Assembly: GCA_034670405.1 (NCBI GenBank)
Contig: JAXDDX010000048.1
Location: forward strand, 2,981,501-3,045,500
Origin: Hoplostethus atlanticus
Taxonomy: Eukaryota; Chordata; Actinopteri; Trachichthyiformes; Trachichthyidae
Direction of reading: 5' to 3'
Length of the DNA: 64,000 nt
Position numbers and translations under genes: made by a program. Shown here one piece after another: positions 52,723 through 64,000 of the stretch. Under the pieces are notes generated by a model, which was not told the origin of the DNA, searched no databases, and was given only the letters and a program-made list of their open reading frames with translations. How positions within the stretch are numbered: the stretch's first letter is position 1; each line of letters starts with the position of its first letter.

Positions 52723-53018
52723 GTCACTGTGAGGGATGTTTGTGTGCTGTCCTTAATAACAGTAGCAGATTGTCACAGTTCTGGAAGATGCTGCTAGCTG
52801 GAAGATGCTGCTAGCTGTAATCCCATCAAAACCACTGCTTTAAAAAAAAAAAAAGTATTCTATGCACTTGACCGTGACTTAATGCTGTCTGGCCTCTGGC
52901 ACAGTGAACCAAGATGAACTCAAATCTTCACTGGTGTGTGTGCAGATGGAGAGAAGTCTCTGTTTCCCCTGTGAGGAAAGCATTGCTGCAGTCTGCAACA
53001 GTACACGGATTAAACCAG

Positions 53019-53345
53019 GGGTTCTCAAGAGTTTTCATGTCCTCGACCCCTAAATAAAGGGCCACAGACCCCCCAATTGATTAGATTGAGAGAGAGAGAG
53101 AGAATATGGCAAAATCTTAGTCATTGATTTAGTATTGAATTGTAGAATTGTCTACATTGTACATGATAATAGTGGTGAGAGCGAAACCTATGATTGCAAC
53201 AGTCATTCTGATACATAAGCTAATTGGGATAATTTCTAGTGAATTAAACTGTAGTGAAATCAAACTATTCATTTTGTCGAGGAACCCCCCTGCAACCTCC
53301 CCAAGGACCCCTGGAGGTCACGGCCCCCCACTTTGAAAACCGCTG
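53019..53345. mobile_element. hAT-type MITE
   Basis: The left end CAGGGGTTCTCAAGAGTTTTCATGTCCTCGACCCC is mirrored by GGTCACGGCCCCCCACTTTGAAAACCGCTG at the right. CAGGGGTTCTCAA ends and the GACCCC/GGCCCC arms are typical of hAT-derived non-autonomous repeats. Confidence 0.65.
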
Positions 53346-55044
53346 ACTGAACAACACAGTGTATGAGGGGCGATTAATGCCACAGAGAAGCAACAGGCGA
53401 AGGAGATGCATCATCATGGTAGCAAATACAGTCTAGATTAGACAATTATTGGAATTGGCATTTTGAACAAAGAGTGAACGACATGTACATAGACTGGGTT
53501 TGGAAAGCGAGTGATATGGAAAAAGAAAGTAAAGATGATTGGCAATTTCGAGATGCATGTAGGCCGGGTTAATTTGGATAGAAAATTGGCGATAAGCGAG
53601 TAGCAAAACTTCACAATGTGTGTGATGGAGCAACTTGTGTGAACTTGTGTGAGGTCGCTGTAAGGTCAGATGTAAGGAAAACTGAATTCTTCAGTCTAAG
53701 CACTGCTCCTATTACATCCATTTAAAATAGTGGCCACGTTGTTCCCGCCACTCATCCCCCTCCTCCTCCTCTGTGGCATTAACCTACACAATGGCTTTGA
53801 TTCTGTAGCTTGATGCTTCAGAAATATGACGTGAAGAGTTCTTCCTATATGTCCTCTTTTCATTGTCCCAGGCATTATGTTTTATTTCTCCCATGCATTA
53901 AGGCTGCCTGTCTGCGGAGCGTTTATTTTATGGCCTTGCAATCTTTTCCTCAGTGAGTCAGACTCTAATACACTCTACCTACTGCAATTTCTAAACAGAA
54001 AGAACACCTTTCTGAAAGCTGAATGATGCAGACCTTGGGCGACGTCTTATTTAGAAGCAAATGAAGAGTTGTTGTTTTTTTTGCCTGTCAATACAAGGCT
54101 TTGTTGAATCCGTCCAGGAAGGGGTGGGTGGAGAAAAAACAAAGAATAATAGCTGTTTTTTCCCCGACAATGTCAAAGCTGTTTTGCAGCTTATTGTTTA
54201 CCCCGCCATAAAAACAGGCCCTTGGATATTTCTGGCATTTATTTCACCGCCACGGAATGAAAGCTCCAGAATAGCCGTCAGACAGGTCACAGTCTTAAAA
54301 CAGCCTTTATTAAAGGGCAGACGTGATGACGCCGTCTGTCTCTCTCTGTTTAGATAAATGTTCACTTAATTGTTTGTCACTTTATCCGAAGTGGCCACAG
54401 ATAGACACAGTTGCCGCTCTAAAACAGGAAAGATGCTTTGAAGGGCTCGTCAGAGGCAATTAGCCCCCGGAGCCAATTTAATACCTTCTTCTGCTAAGTT
54501 AATCAGTGAAGACTATATTGTTCAGCTGTGGTTTGACCACAAGGATCCATTTTCCTCCGATAGTTATAATTCCCCTGGGATGGAAGTGTGCCGTTTCATT
54601 ATTAGACACCATCAATATTCAGTGAACCATTCAGAGTCTGATCATCTCTTCCCAGTTCCCGCTGTGATTTCGAGGCAAAAAAGGCCGGGGCTAGTCCCCT
54701 CGTCTACTGGTCCACGTTCCCGGGTCTCGTCGAGAGCTAAATAATTCATTAAAGCTTTTTCGCGGAGTTGGTAACATTTAAGGGCCCGGCTGCGCTCGTC
54801 TGAAGCGCGACTTCAAAGTCGAGCTGTTTACCCGCAACGTGGTTAAGGCCAGCAAGGTAGCTGGATCCACAGAGGACCTCATTTGTGAAAATAAATATAC
54901 CCTGGCTTTATTCTAAGCTTAGTCTCGTAATTATTTCTGGCCCAAAACAACCACAGAGGCCCTTATCCATTTTGGAGAAAGTCTTATCTTATGTTCATTA
55001 TTCATCGACTCTAAAATATAGACTTCAAATAGACTACATTTGCA

Positions 55045-55392
55045 ACTGATATCGAAGGCTGATACTGATCCGGATATTTTTGGATTGAAGCTGTTGTCGA
55101 TATTCAATATGTTTAAATTTGATTTTCATGCCAAAACATTCCAGAAAATTCCAGTCAGTGTTTTCCCCCAGAATGGCATTCTTGTCAGGGTGGGAAAGCT
55201 CCAGGATAATACTACTACTGCTGCTATTGCTACTACTACTAATAACAATGAACATGCATACATGTGTTGAATCTGATCAAAATGTTGCATAAGAGTTAAT
55301 CCAATGCAGTATTGATCACTTGTAACCAATCAAACTGCATCATATCCATCGTATCGGAGGTGGACGACACTGACCGGACCATGTGTGATTGG
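55045..55392 (+). mobile_element. AGGGTTRGACC MITE, nearly full length
   Basis: GATATCGAAGGCTGATACTGATCCGGATATTTTTGG, the CTTGTCAGGGTGGGAAAGC block, CAGTATTGATCACTTGTAACC and GGAGGTGGACGACACTGACCGG follow the reference copy in order. A short CTA repeat is inserted near 55208-55245. Confidence 0.6.
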
Positions 55393-55482
55393 CAACGCTG
55401 TGATCTGGTTTTGCGCACTCTCTTAATCATGTGCACGCAATGCAACACACAGTCTTATAAAGCAGACATTTCATACGTGGGC

Positions 55483-55523
55483 TTACACACACACACACAC
55501 AGACACACACACACACACACACA
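55483..55523 (+). repeat. (CA)n microsatellite
   Basis: CA run with one GA break. Confidence 0.9.
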
Positions 55524-57009
55524 GAAAGAAAGAAGTTTGCTGCAGGAAAAATAGACCTCCTAGTCTAGTGAAAAGCTAATTCCTTCTCCTCCTCCATCCA
55601 TTCAGGAGGAAGTGCATCACCTAGGAACCCGCTGTGCAAAAATCGTACTGCTCAGGAACAAACAGACCTCCGAACACATTGCTATTTATACATCAGCATG
55701 CAAGAGGGCAAAGGCTTTTTTTTCCCCATAACCCTCAAAAAAAGAAAAAAGCCAAAGTCATTATAAAAGCCCAACACAGGAAAGGGTTTACAATATATAG
55801 CGACGTCAGAGGGGTAATAACCAAATACAGGGAAGTAGGAAATACTTAGTGTGGTGGCCCTGGTGGGGAATTACATTATCACAAAGTAACCATCACATAG
55901 ACAGAAGAGAATACATCAGAAACCTGCAGAAACATGCAGTATATGTCGGGTGGAGTCTATGCTATTGGGAAGCCACATTAAGAGGTATAACTCTATTGCG
56001 TTTATTCCAAAACCTTACACCTCTCTGTGTGTGTGGGTGTGGGTGGTGTGTTTTTTTTAAACAAAAGTGGAGTCTGTGATGGTTTTGGAATGACTTTAGT
56101 CTGCGAGCGATTCATCAAAAAGGAGAATTCCAGTTGTCAACGCAGAGCAACAGAGGAACGCCACCCTGACCTGCCTGATTCAGCAGAGACATTGTTTCCA
56201 TGTACACCGACGTGAGAGCAACGTTGTGACTGCAGTGGTTATGCTATTCCGGCAAACTCAAGTAGAGGTCAAGGGAAAAGGGAAGAGTGTGTCCAATGTG
56301 TGTGTGAGTGTGTTATCACTTTCGTTATTTTTCATATCATACAGTAATCGTCAGTATTACATCAATGATTTTCAATATTTCAGGTGCCACATGTATTGTT
56401 TTTAAACATCAGTATATTATTGTAATTGCGATACCTTGTTATAATTACCGTAAACAAATGAGACCATCGTTAGCGCTAGTGTTTCTCAAAATTTCCCATA
56501 AACCCTGTTGCTTCCTGTCCTGCCTCCTCTTCCCCGGAGTCTTTGTCTTTACTGAAGAGGATCAACACGTTGGAAGTGATTTTTCCATCTTCCTTTCTCT
56601 CCTTCCACCATCTGCCAGAAACTGAAAGCTTTAGCTCCGTTAGCACTGGAAGAACAGCGCCCTCTTCCTGTTTTGTGCCGTAAAGCAATCCAGCAGATTT
56701 CCCTCCAAATCCGACCCAGTGGCGCACAATGTGAAATACAGGTTAGAGGTCTCAAAATGAATGTGGATGTTGGTAAAGATGTTACGTTGACAGTGATGTT
56801 AAAATGATACATACTGCACCCGTAAGGCCAGATGTGAATTTTTATGTTTTGACTTCAGTTGAAGGATTAAATGCGTCTCTACAGGCTGAGAGCTCATCAC
56901 CAAGCTAAAAGCAAGGCTGTTTTTCTTAGTTCCTGAAAAGTTGACATTTTGGAGATATGTGGTTTTCACCCAAAATCAGCGATGTGTGACTCTCTGACAA
57001 TCTAGAACA

Positions 57010-57435
57010 ATATATAGGGTGGATATTGGCCTTTTATTAAAAATCCAATATCATCCAGTCAATGTAGTTCATCTCTGATATGATGCAGTTTTTTTAATTA
57101 CATATTTATTGTAGAATTGATTAATAATACACTTGTCTATGAGAAGCCCTTAACCCGAATTGACCCTAATGGGACATTTTGATCAGATTTTACTATTATT
57201 ATATTATTATTGCTTTTGTGGGTTTCAGTGGAGAGTTTTAGTGTCTAATGGTCTAAATGCTGTTTTCACCCTGACAAGCATACAATTCTAGGGGAAATAC
57301 TGAATTCTTGTCATTTTTTTGTGGCATGAAAATGAAACAAACTAGAGCTATTTATTGTCTGCACAAAATATAGGGACCCTCGACCCAAAAAAATATTGGT
57401 ATCGGCCTTGAAAAACCCATCAGTCGAAGCCTCAC
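57010..57435 (-). mobile_element. AGGGTTRGACC MITE, inverted copy
   Basis: Inverse order of the family blocks: CCAATATCATCCAGTCAATG, ATGAGAAGCCCTTAACCCGAATTGACCC, GGTCTAAATGCTG with CACCCTGACAAG, and CGGCCTTGAAAAACCCATCAGTCGAAGCCTCA at the end. Confidence 0.6.
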
Positions 57436-57570
57436 TGTGTGCAGTCTGGTTATGGATCAGTCCCAGGCTTCATTACCAATCTGTCACTCTTGTTGTACGC
57501 TCTGCTTCCCGTTGTCAAAAGCTTTCACTCTCTCCTTGACTCACTCCCACTCACTCTCTGGGTCTCTCTA

Positions 57571-57571
57571 C

Positions 57572-57608
<37 letters not shown>
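57571..57608 (+). repeat. (CT)n microsatellite
   Basis: Uninterrupted CT run. Confidence 0.9.
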
Positions 57609-57611
<3 letters not shown>

Positions 57612-59500
57612 GCCCTCTCTCCGGTCAGAGTTCCATGCGTCCGGAAACTCTGACGGAATATCAAAAACCCGGAGACTCCACACGGAGAGAGGTGTATCAA
57701 CAACCGTCGGCCTTGCGGTGGCATTTGCAGTGATGTTTGCTCTGCGGATGGAGCAGCGGTCCACCTGCATTCGTTGCGCGTGCCTTCACGTGACGCTTAA
57801 TGGTCAATAACGAGTGAAGCAGAGCTGCACATGCTAGAGCGAGGAGTGTAATACAGACGTTAGATACAGGCTAACGCTCGAAAACAGACGGAAAGCAAAA
57901 TTGCTTTGGCGGTGCAGGGAAGGAAAGATCCAATTGGGAATTTATTTGATCTAAATTTGGGGTATATCTGCGTACGTGCTTGAAAAGTTTGCCTTACAGA
58001 TGGAAAGCTCCACTAAATTACACTTTTACAGCCTCAAAAGAACTCCTGTTTAGCTGGTTAGCATTCAGTTGTCATATCAAACACAATAAATGTCCATAAA
58101 TTAAAAAAAACCTAAAAACCTTTCCTTCAATAAATCATTATGTAAACAAAGCCAGTCGTGGGGCCTTTTTTTTATACATGTTTTGCTGCTGGACTGCTCT
58201 GTCTCTGGACGGGACGCCTCAGGTAGATATTCTGTTAACTGGTTTATGTAATCGGATTGACCCGAATAAGACCGTAGCCACAGTAGGGCAAATAACCAGG
58301 TTCCTCTGTGCATGTAAACAGTCATGTGATGCCTGCTGCTAACCCTGCCTGTGGTTTCGGCTTCATCAACCCTCTTTTTACCCACCGGTTGTTTGCAGTT
58401 CACATCAAACAAATATGATTCAACCTGTGCAATCTGCCCAGGAATACCCTGGCCATTTCCTCCGCTGACCGCATTGCTGCACCCCCCCGACAGCAGATGC
58501 AGCATCTCGTGGGATTTAGCATCATTGTATCCGCCGCCGCTCTGGCACAGATACAATGCTGCAGAATAGCCGTGATCTATTGCCGTTGTTGTGTCACGCT
58601 AATCCTGTTGCGGTAATCAGGTTGTCTGGCAGACACAGTATAGATGTTGCTGCGTTAGCCCATTTCATCCTCATTAAATGTCTCCCTGGAGCGTTTGGGC
58701 GTCTCCTGGATGATGTCCTTGAGAGATTTGGAGTAGCTATAGACGTTTTGTATCAGATCGAGGGGGGGTTGGTTGGTGGGTTTAAGTTTAGACCGATATA
58801 TTGGTCAGTTAGCATGCATATGGCGATGCTGCTAGTGTGTAGTAAATAATAGTGGGCAAATCCAGACACCCATTCTTTGATGCGGTTTCCAGTCATTCAG
58901 CGCCAGCAAGAGTTTCCTGAACCAATACGTGTTTGAGAAGCTAAATATGAACATAAACATCAGAGAGTGTGCGTGTGTGTGTGGATTTGGCCAAGAATGT
59001 CCAGATTTGGCCACTGTTACGTTATATTTTGAGTTGCGAGCGCTCCCATTCAACTTGTGCGAGAAGAAGAAGTACAATTACGTAATCAGCAACCCCAGTG
59101 GCTCTACTTAGACCCTCAACGAGCTTCCAAAAAAAGCAGCGCGCTCTCAGATCGCTCCCTGCTGCACGGAGCTGCGGGCTGTGTAGGTGGGAAAGTATTT
59201 CAGTCAGTTATCCTTTGCCGTCAGTTTGATCAGCGCGATCCGACCGGTTGTTATTGTAGCGATAGTGGTTGCCTCAACTCCCTCGGCAGCTTCTCCGATG
59301 AAAACTCCACTGTTAGCCGCTGCCGTTGTGAAGTGTCCTTGAATGCAGCGCTCTATTTTTCAAAGCGCCCCATTGTAGATAACAGGCGTCAGTGTGTGGG
59401 AGAAGCCGATGGGAATCAAACACCCCGGTGTGGAAAAGCAGCCTGACAAGCTGTACGTACTGTAGCTACAGTAGATCAGAGAGTGGAGCAGCTGTCAAAA

Positions 59501-59632
59501 TGTGTGTGTGTGTGTGTGTGTGTGTGCGCGTATCTGTGTGTGTGGAGGTGCGTGCATGTGCATGAATGCGTGTGTCAATGTGTCAGCGTGTGTGTGAGCA
59601 ATGTACATATCTGTGCATTTGCACATGCATGC

Positions 59633-59669
<37 letters not shown>

Positions 59670-60017
59670 CATTATGGTCATGCTTGTGTGTGCATTTGTG
59701 CATTTGTGCATGCGTGCATTCATATCTGCATGTGTGTGTATATGCATGCCTCTTTGTTTGTGTGCGTCCGTGCACGTATGCATGTGTGTGTGTCTGTCAA
59801 GGGATGTTTGGAATCAGGTGTGGTAACGCTGATGGATGAAGGAGTAAAGGGAAGCAGCTGGCATGGGAGATTTGAGGTGACAGCCAATTTAACTCAATAC
59901 ACCACCTCCACACACATACACACACATGCACACACAAACACAAGCAGATACACACAACAAGCGCACAACAAACAAATACAAACGGTCATGCAGTCATATA
60001 CGTTTTGCACACATCTG

Positions 60018-60045
<28 letters not shown>
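59501..60045 (+). repeat. Cluster of GT/CA repeats
   Basis: GT runs at 59501-59526 and 59636-59666, diverged GTGCAT repeats to about 59795, then CA-rich sequence with a CA run at 60018-60043. Cys/Val and His/Thr-rich ORFs across it are repeat artefacts. Confidence 0.85.
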
Positions 60046-60048
<3 letters not shown>

Positions 60049-60329
60049 CTGAGGAATCCTCTTACGTAACCCATGTTTACCTCCATGTGGAAAATCAATG
60101 TTGTGTTTTGACTCCACAGTATACAGATGTCAGCTGTCAGAGCTCGTATTGCTTTACACCGATCACTGTTACAACACATCTGTCTATGTGTTGCTGTACA
60201 ATGTGCGGTCTGCTTTTCTGCATACACACACACACCCGTATCCACCGTATTATGTGAAGCTAATGCACCGTGGGGCAGATCGCTGTGTGACTCACAGCAC
60301 TCTCACGGCGGCAGCAAGAGGGAGGATGA

Positions 60330-60361
60330 AAGAGAGAGAGAGAAAGAGAGAGAGAGAGAGC
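60330..60361 (+). repeat. (GA)n microsatellite
   Basis: GA run with two A insertions. Confidence 0.85.
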
Positions 60362-60482
60362 AACCTGTGCAGTTACACTGTTTTCATATTTCAATGCATG
60401 TGTGTGTCTGAGTAGAATAGAATAGAATGAATAGAATTTGAGTTTGGGTTTTTTAATGCAACTTTCACAACACCAACACAGA

Positions 60483-60625
60483 TCCCATTGGTGGCTCAGT
60501 TGGCTAAGGCATCGTGTACCCATGCTGTCCTGAATCCCCCCCCCCCCCATCCTCTCCCTCTCTCTCTCTCCACTGTGAACTATCAAAAAAAGGCAAAAAT
60601 GGCCAAAAGGTTTTGGGATAAAAAG
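60483..60625 (+). repeat. SINE fragment
   Basis: TTGGTGGCTCAGTTGGCTAAGGCATCGTGTACCC has an A-box-like head. CACTGTGAACTATCAAAAAAAGGCAAAAATGGCC is the tail of a common fish SINE; the middle carries a poly(C) run. Confidence 0.55.
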
Positions 60626-60807
60626 AGATGGAGCTGGTTTGTATTCTGGGCTTGAATGTTTCTCCAGGTTCAATCCACCCGGGCCGGAAAAAAAAGATCA
60701 GCGTAATAACCGGCAGAGACAAGCAACACTCCAGATGACTGGGACTATTTTGGACTAGATGCATCCCGGGACAGGGCATAAACTGGCACTGACTTGAGCA
60801 TAAGAGG

Positions 60808-60844
60808 GGGCTGGAGGCTGGAGGCTGGAGGCTGGAGGCTGGAG
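60808..60844 (+). repeat. GGAGGCT minisatellite
   Basis: About five tandem copies of the 7-mer GGAGGCT. Confidence 0.85.
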
Positions 60845-61794
60845 AGGGATGGTTCAGTTGTTGTGAAGAGCCCTCAGAGAGGCCCCTCCAGTCCAAGTGA
60901 CCCGCACTGACGTCTGAACTGGTCTCGCATCCCTCCCATCACCTCCCCTCCAGCGTAAAAATAAACCCATCCATCTCCTTTATTATAGCAGCAACTCCCT
61001 CCCTCCCTCCCACCCTCCACCCACCCTGCCCCACGCGAGACCCGATGAGAGCTCCTCTTCCACCCACTCCATCCCGGCTCGAGCACTGTGGGGATGCATA
61101 TAGCACCAAATCACACTTGAGTGTAACTCGTCTCTGCCGGTTACGATGCCGATCTCTGCCACTCTCCAGCAGGGATGGCTTCGAGCCCGGAGGAGCATTC
61201 AGGGGGGGCCCAGAATAGAAACCAGCTACTTCTGACCAAACCTCTTAATTTCGCCCGTTGTGATATAACGAGTGAATGGGACCGCCTGTGGCGCTTCACT
61301 TTTCTTTGCCGTCCAGTGTTTCCGCTCATCTGTTAGTGAAGCTCTAGTTGCAGAGTACCATCGCCTCCTGCAGTTTATCTAGGTCGCTCTTTTATTGGAG
61401 GCAAGTTGAACAAGCCTAATACTTTGAGCAAAATTTATCAGCGCTATAATTGGGTGGAGGAGGCGTTTTAATGATAGGTGCATCTTTTTACGGTGGTAAA
61501 GGATGGTAATGGATAGGAAACGGAATTTAACTGGCGGTGTGAGGTCCTTGTCTTGGAGGATGCATTGCTTTGTAAAGAGCTGAGGTAAACAGCGTGTTGC
61601 CTGTGGATTGATAATGCGTCGTAATTCAGCACATTATTAGCGCCGCGCCGCCCTTTTATTATGGAGTTTGTTGCTCATCACCGCCTTATAAAACCCATAC
61701 ATATTGGTGTATTGCTACCTTTAAAGTAATCATCTGTGACATGTGCATATAAATAAATGTCTGTTTTGCTACTCTTATTGCTGATTGATATATA

Positions 61795-61935
61795 TCAGTG
61801 GTTCTCATGTGCCATAGGGGCCCAAGAGTCCTTGCACGCTAATAAGTGAATCAGCTGCTGTAGTGCTGGAATGAAAACATTGCAGACTCTGAAAACCCAC
61901 TAACACAACATCCGCTGTTCTAAACACCCGGTGTC
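61795..61935 (+). repeat. Relative of the inner foldback repeat at 16457
   Basis: GGTTCTCATGTGCCATAGGGGCCCAAGAGTCC, then GGAATGAAAACATTGCAGACTCT, matches the order of blocks at 16435-16600. Confidence 0.4.
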
Positions 61936-62387
61936 TGGTAGGTCTTTCCTGGGAGAAATCCTCTGGCAACAGGAAGTGATGCGTTTTAAGTTTCCAGTTT
62001 GTTTGGAATCAACAGAAGAAGAACTGGGTAGTTAGCATGAGCAGCGATAGAACAGACAAAGAAAAGAGCGCCACCCAGAGAAACTCAAACTTCATAGAAA
62101 ATCCAAGCAGAACGACATCACTGGACACACTGTTTGATTGACAGGTGATCTCTGGGAAGTGCAGTGAAGAAACACCACAGCAATGAGCGCTTAAAAAACA
62201 AGGATGCCATGGATTATCACTTCAATCTTAATTGATTTAGAAAAGGCTTTTGTTGCTCAGTGTGCACGCCCCTTTTCAGCAAAATCCTGCTTTAGCTTAA
62301 AACGTTAGCGAACCTCTTTCACATGACGAACACGTGAAAATGCTGTATCCAGTTCGTCCTGTAAACACGGAAATCTGCATGCTCACT

Positions 62388-62516
62388 TCACAAAATTTTT
62401 ACGAGACAGTTTTTATTTGTGGGAGTGTCACTCATTCATCTTCCTCAGCTGGCCTGGGTATTCGAACCTGAAACCCTCTGGTCGCAGGACCGCTTCTCTG
62501 ACATGCTACCGACCCC
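62388..62516 (-). repeat. tRNA-derived SINE fragment
   Basis: CAGCTGGCCTGGGTATTCGAACCTGAAACCCTCTGGTCG and GCTTCTCTGACATGCTACCG match the tRNA-like head of the SINE at 42950-43254. Confidence 0.55.
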
Positions 62517-64000
62517 ATTTATATTCTCATCAGTCTTAGGTGGGCAGCTCAGTCAGACATTCTGATCCATAACGGTATCTGACCCCCGCAGCTCGCTCTA
62601 TATTTCATATCCTTCTTTCAGGCGATAAAGCCAAGAGTTATCTATCTGTAATTACTTCCTGAGACTGATCACCTGTCACAGCAACCTTCCATCACTTCCC
62701 CTTCACACCTTTCCAAACAGAATAGTCGGGGCCGTCAAAGTAAATGGAAAACTTTTCATGTCCCATCAAAACCCCGTTGTGCTTCCTTAATGGTGACATA
62801 TCTGCAGAGGGATGGCTGTCATCCATCACAGACAGAGTCAGAGCAGAGGAGGAGACCAGACCCAGTTTCCAGGGTGGAAGGAGTACTAAAATATCCTATA
62901 GTAGTACTCAGGATTACAACTAAGGAAGTAGTGTTATTTTGCTGAAATATTACTGAAGTAAAAGTAAAATTAGAGTAAAAGTAGCAGAAATAACAATAAG
63001 TAACCAAAAAAAGTACCTCTTTTAAAATGAATTCAGAGTAAATGTTATTGAGTCACATTTTTACAAAAGGATATTGTTATATATGATCTTTCCCATGCAA
63101 CGCAAACATGACCAGAGGACCTATATTGAACATTTTGATTACATTTTTAATTTGTAATACAAAAAAGTGTACATAAAATAAAGTTTATACGCTTCTTTTC
63201 TCTGCAGCAAAATAATAATAGGATACAGTAAAGCAAAAACAATGGGGATGTGAAACGTAACGCAACCGAATGAGTGAGAAATTGTTGACGTAACATGCAA
63301 TTTTTTACAACTGAGAGCAAATATGGGAATGTTATTCGCGTTAGCAGGTCTACAGACTGCACGTAAAGAATTGACTTCCACCCTTGCGATCCTTATTCGC
63401 CCTCTGTGTTTTAATGGTGTTTCTGGGGCTGCAGTCCTTTTGGGGCTGGAGGTGCTGAGCGTGCCAACAGTCTACTTAGTGTACTGGAACCATCTGCTGG
63501 GACCGCAGCGTTTCTCCCCCAAGTGGAAGGGAACAGCTGAGGACCTGAGTGCAGGGATTGCAGTAAGAGGCCTGGGAGAGAGTCCGCGCTAGCCAGCAAG
63601 CACTTCAGCTGAGTCAGATGACATCGGAGGTCAGAGGCACTGCACTCTAGATCGGTTCACTCGCCCGTCCACGCCGTCCTTTAATTTGGAAGAAATGTGT
63701 CTCCAAAAATGCCATGTAATTAATTGTCTACAGCTGCCGTGGCCCATGGGAAACCTCGGTGCTTTATATATAGGCGGGATGCTTTTTAATGGGGCAACTC
63801 GAGAACTTTGCATTTGTTCAAGTTTTAAACACTTTACTGCAATAGTACGTGTCACTTTTTTCATCGTACTGCTTGGGAGATTGCCAACGTCGTTTCCAAG
63901 CCGCATGAACGTGGCTATCGGACGAACTAAACTCCGACAGTTAATCCTTGTTGGAAGAGTACGTTGATATATAGCCAGCGGTGTTGAAATGGCTGGCAGG

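Larger units (their letters stand above)
52539..64000 (+). other. whrn: whrn intron 1 (5' part)
   Basis: No further PDZ or other whirlin exon was found. The intron contains microsatellites, MITE and SINE copies, and complex stretches at 53870-54960, 61380-61720 and 63300-63980. ORFs here are antisense, repeat-encoded or featureless. Confidence 0.6.

Noticed and set aside
52266-52727. 153-residue minus-strand ORF
   Set aside because: Antisense shadow of the GC-rich whrn exon plus a GT repeat read as Thr/His.
58101-58556. 151-residue minus-strand ORF in whrn intron 1
   Set aside because: No domain, no splice logic, and composition typical of chance frames.
59483-60257. Cys/Val-rich and His/Thr-rich ORFs up to 218 residues
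   Set aside because: Translations of GT/CA microsatellites with no other support.

Overview
This is a stretch of teleost (ray-finned) fish nuclear genome. The evidence is intron-rich vertebrate genes with GT-AG junctions, many fish-type repeats (Tc1-like and IS630-like transposons, a Ty3/gypsy element, tRNA-derived SINEs, MITEs, LINE tails) and abundant CA/GT microsatellites. No bacterial, viral or CRISPR structure was seen.

Four host genes are supported. (1) The 3' end of man1b1 (+, five exons, 1025-6449), an ER alpha-1,2-mannosidase of family GH47. (2) A complete dpp7 (-, 13 coding exons, 28916 down to 10625), a lysosomal serine dipeptidyl peptidase; every exon phase closes and gives 491 residues. 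(3) noxa1 (+, 15 coding exons, 33637-43719), an NADPH-oxidase activator with TPR, activation, SH3, PB1 and SH3 regions; one extra base near 33801 breaks its first coding exon. (4) The first coding exon of whrn (+, 51866-52538), the whirlin scaffold, followed by at least 11.4 kb of intron 1; its N-terminus also needs a one-base frame change. man1b1 and dpp7 are tail to tail, dpp7 and noxa1 diverge, and noxa1 and whrn are head to tail. The genes do not form one pathway. man1b1, dpp7 and noxa1 match a 9q34.3-like neighbourhood of mammals.

The most unusual part is dpp7 intron 8 (12567-23240), a nest of transposons. An IS630-like Tc1/mariner element with an intron-containing transposase gene forms the outer layer. 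Inside its first intron lie a Tc1-like element split in two, a truncated Ty3/gypsy retroelement (itself carrying a foldback MITE with another MITE inside), a 2.4-kb DNA element with GGTTCTATATAGAACC palindromes that carries a spliced four-exon gene fragment, and a second truncated Tc1-like element.

The remaining DNA is intergenic or intronic. It holds a MITE family whose ends read AGGGTTRGACC (about ten copies or fragments), a Harbinger-type MITE, SINEs, LINE tails, a Harbinger transposase remnant and several complex, non-repetitive stretches that may be conserved regulatory DNA. All boundaries come from reading the sequence; no database search was possible.
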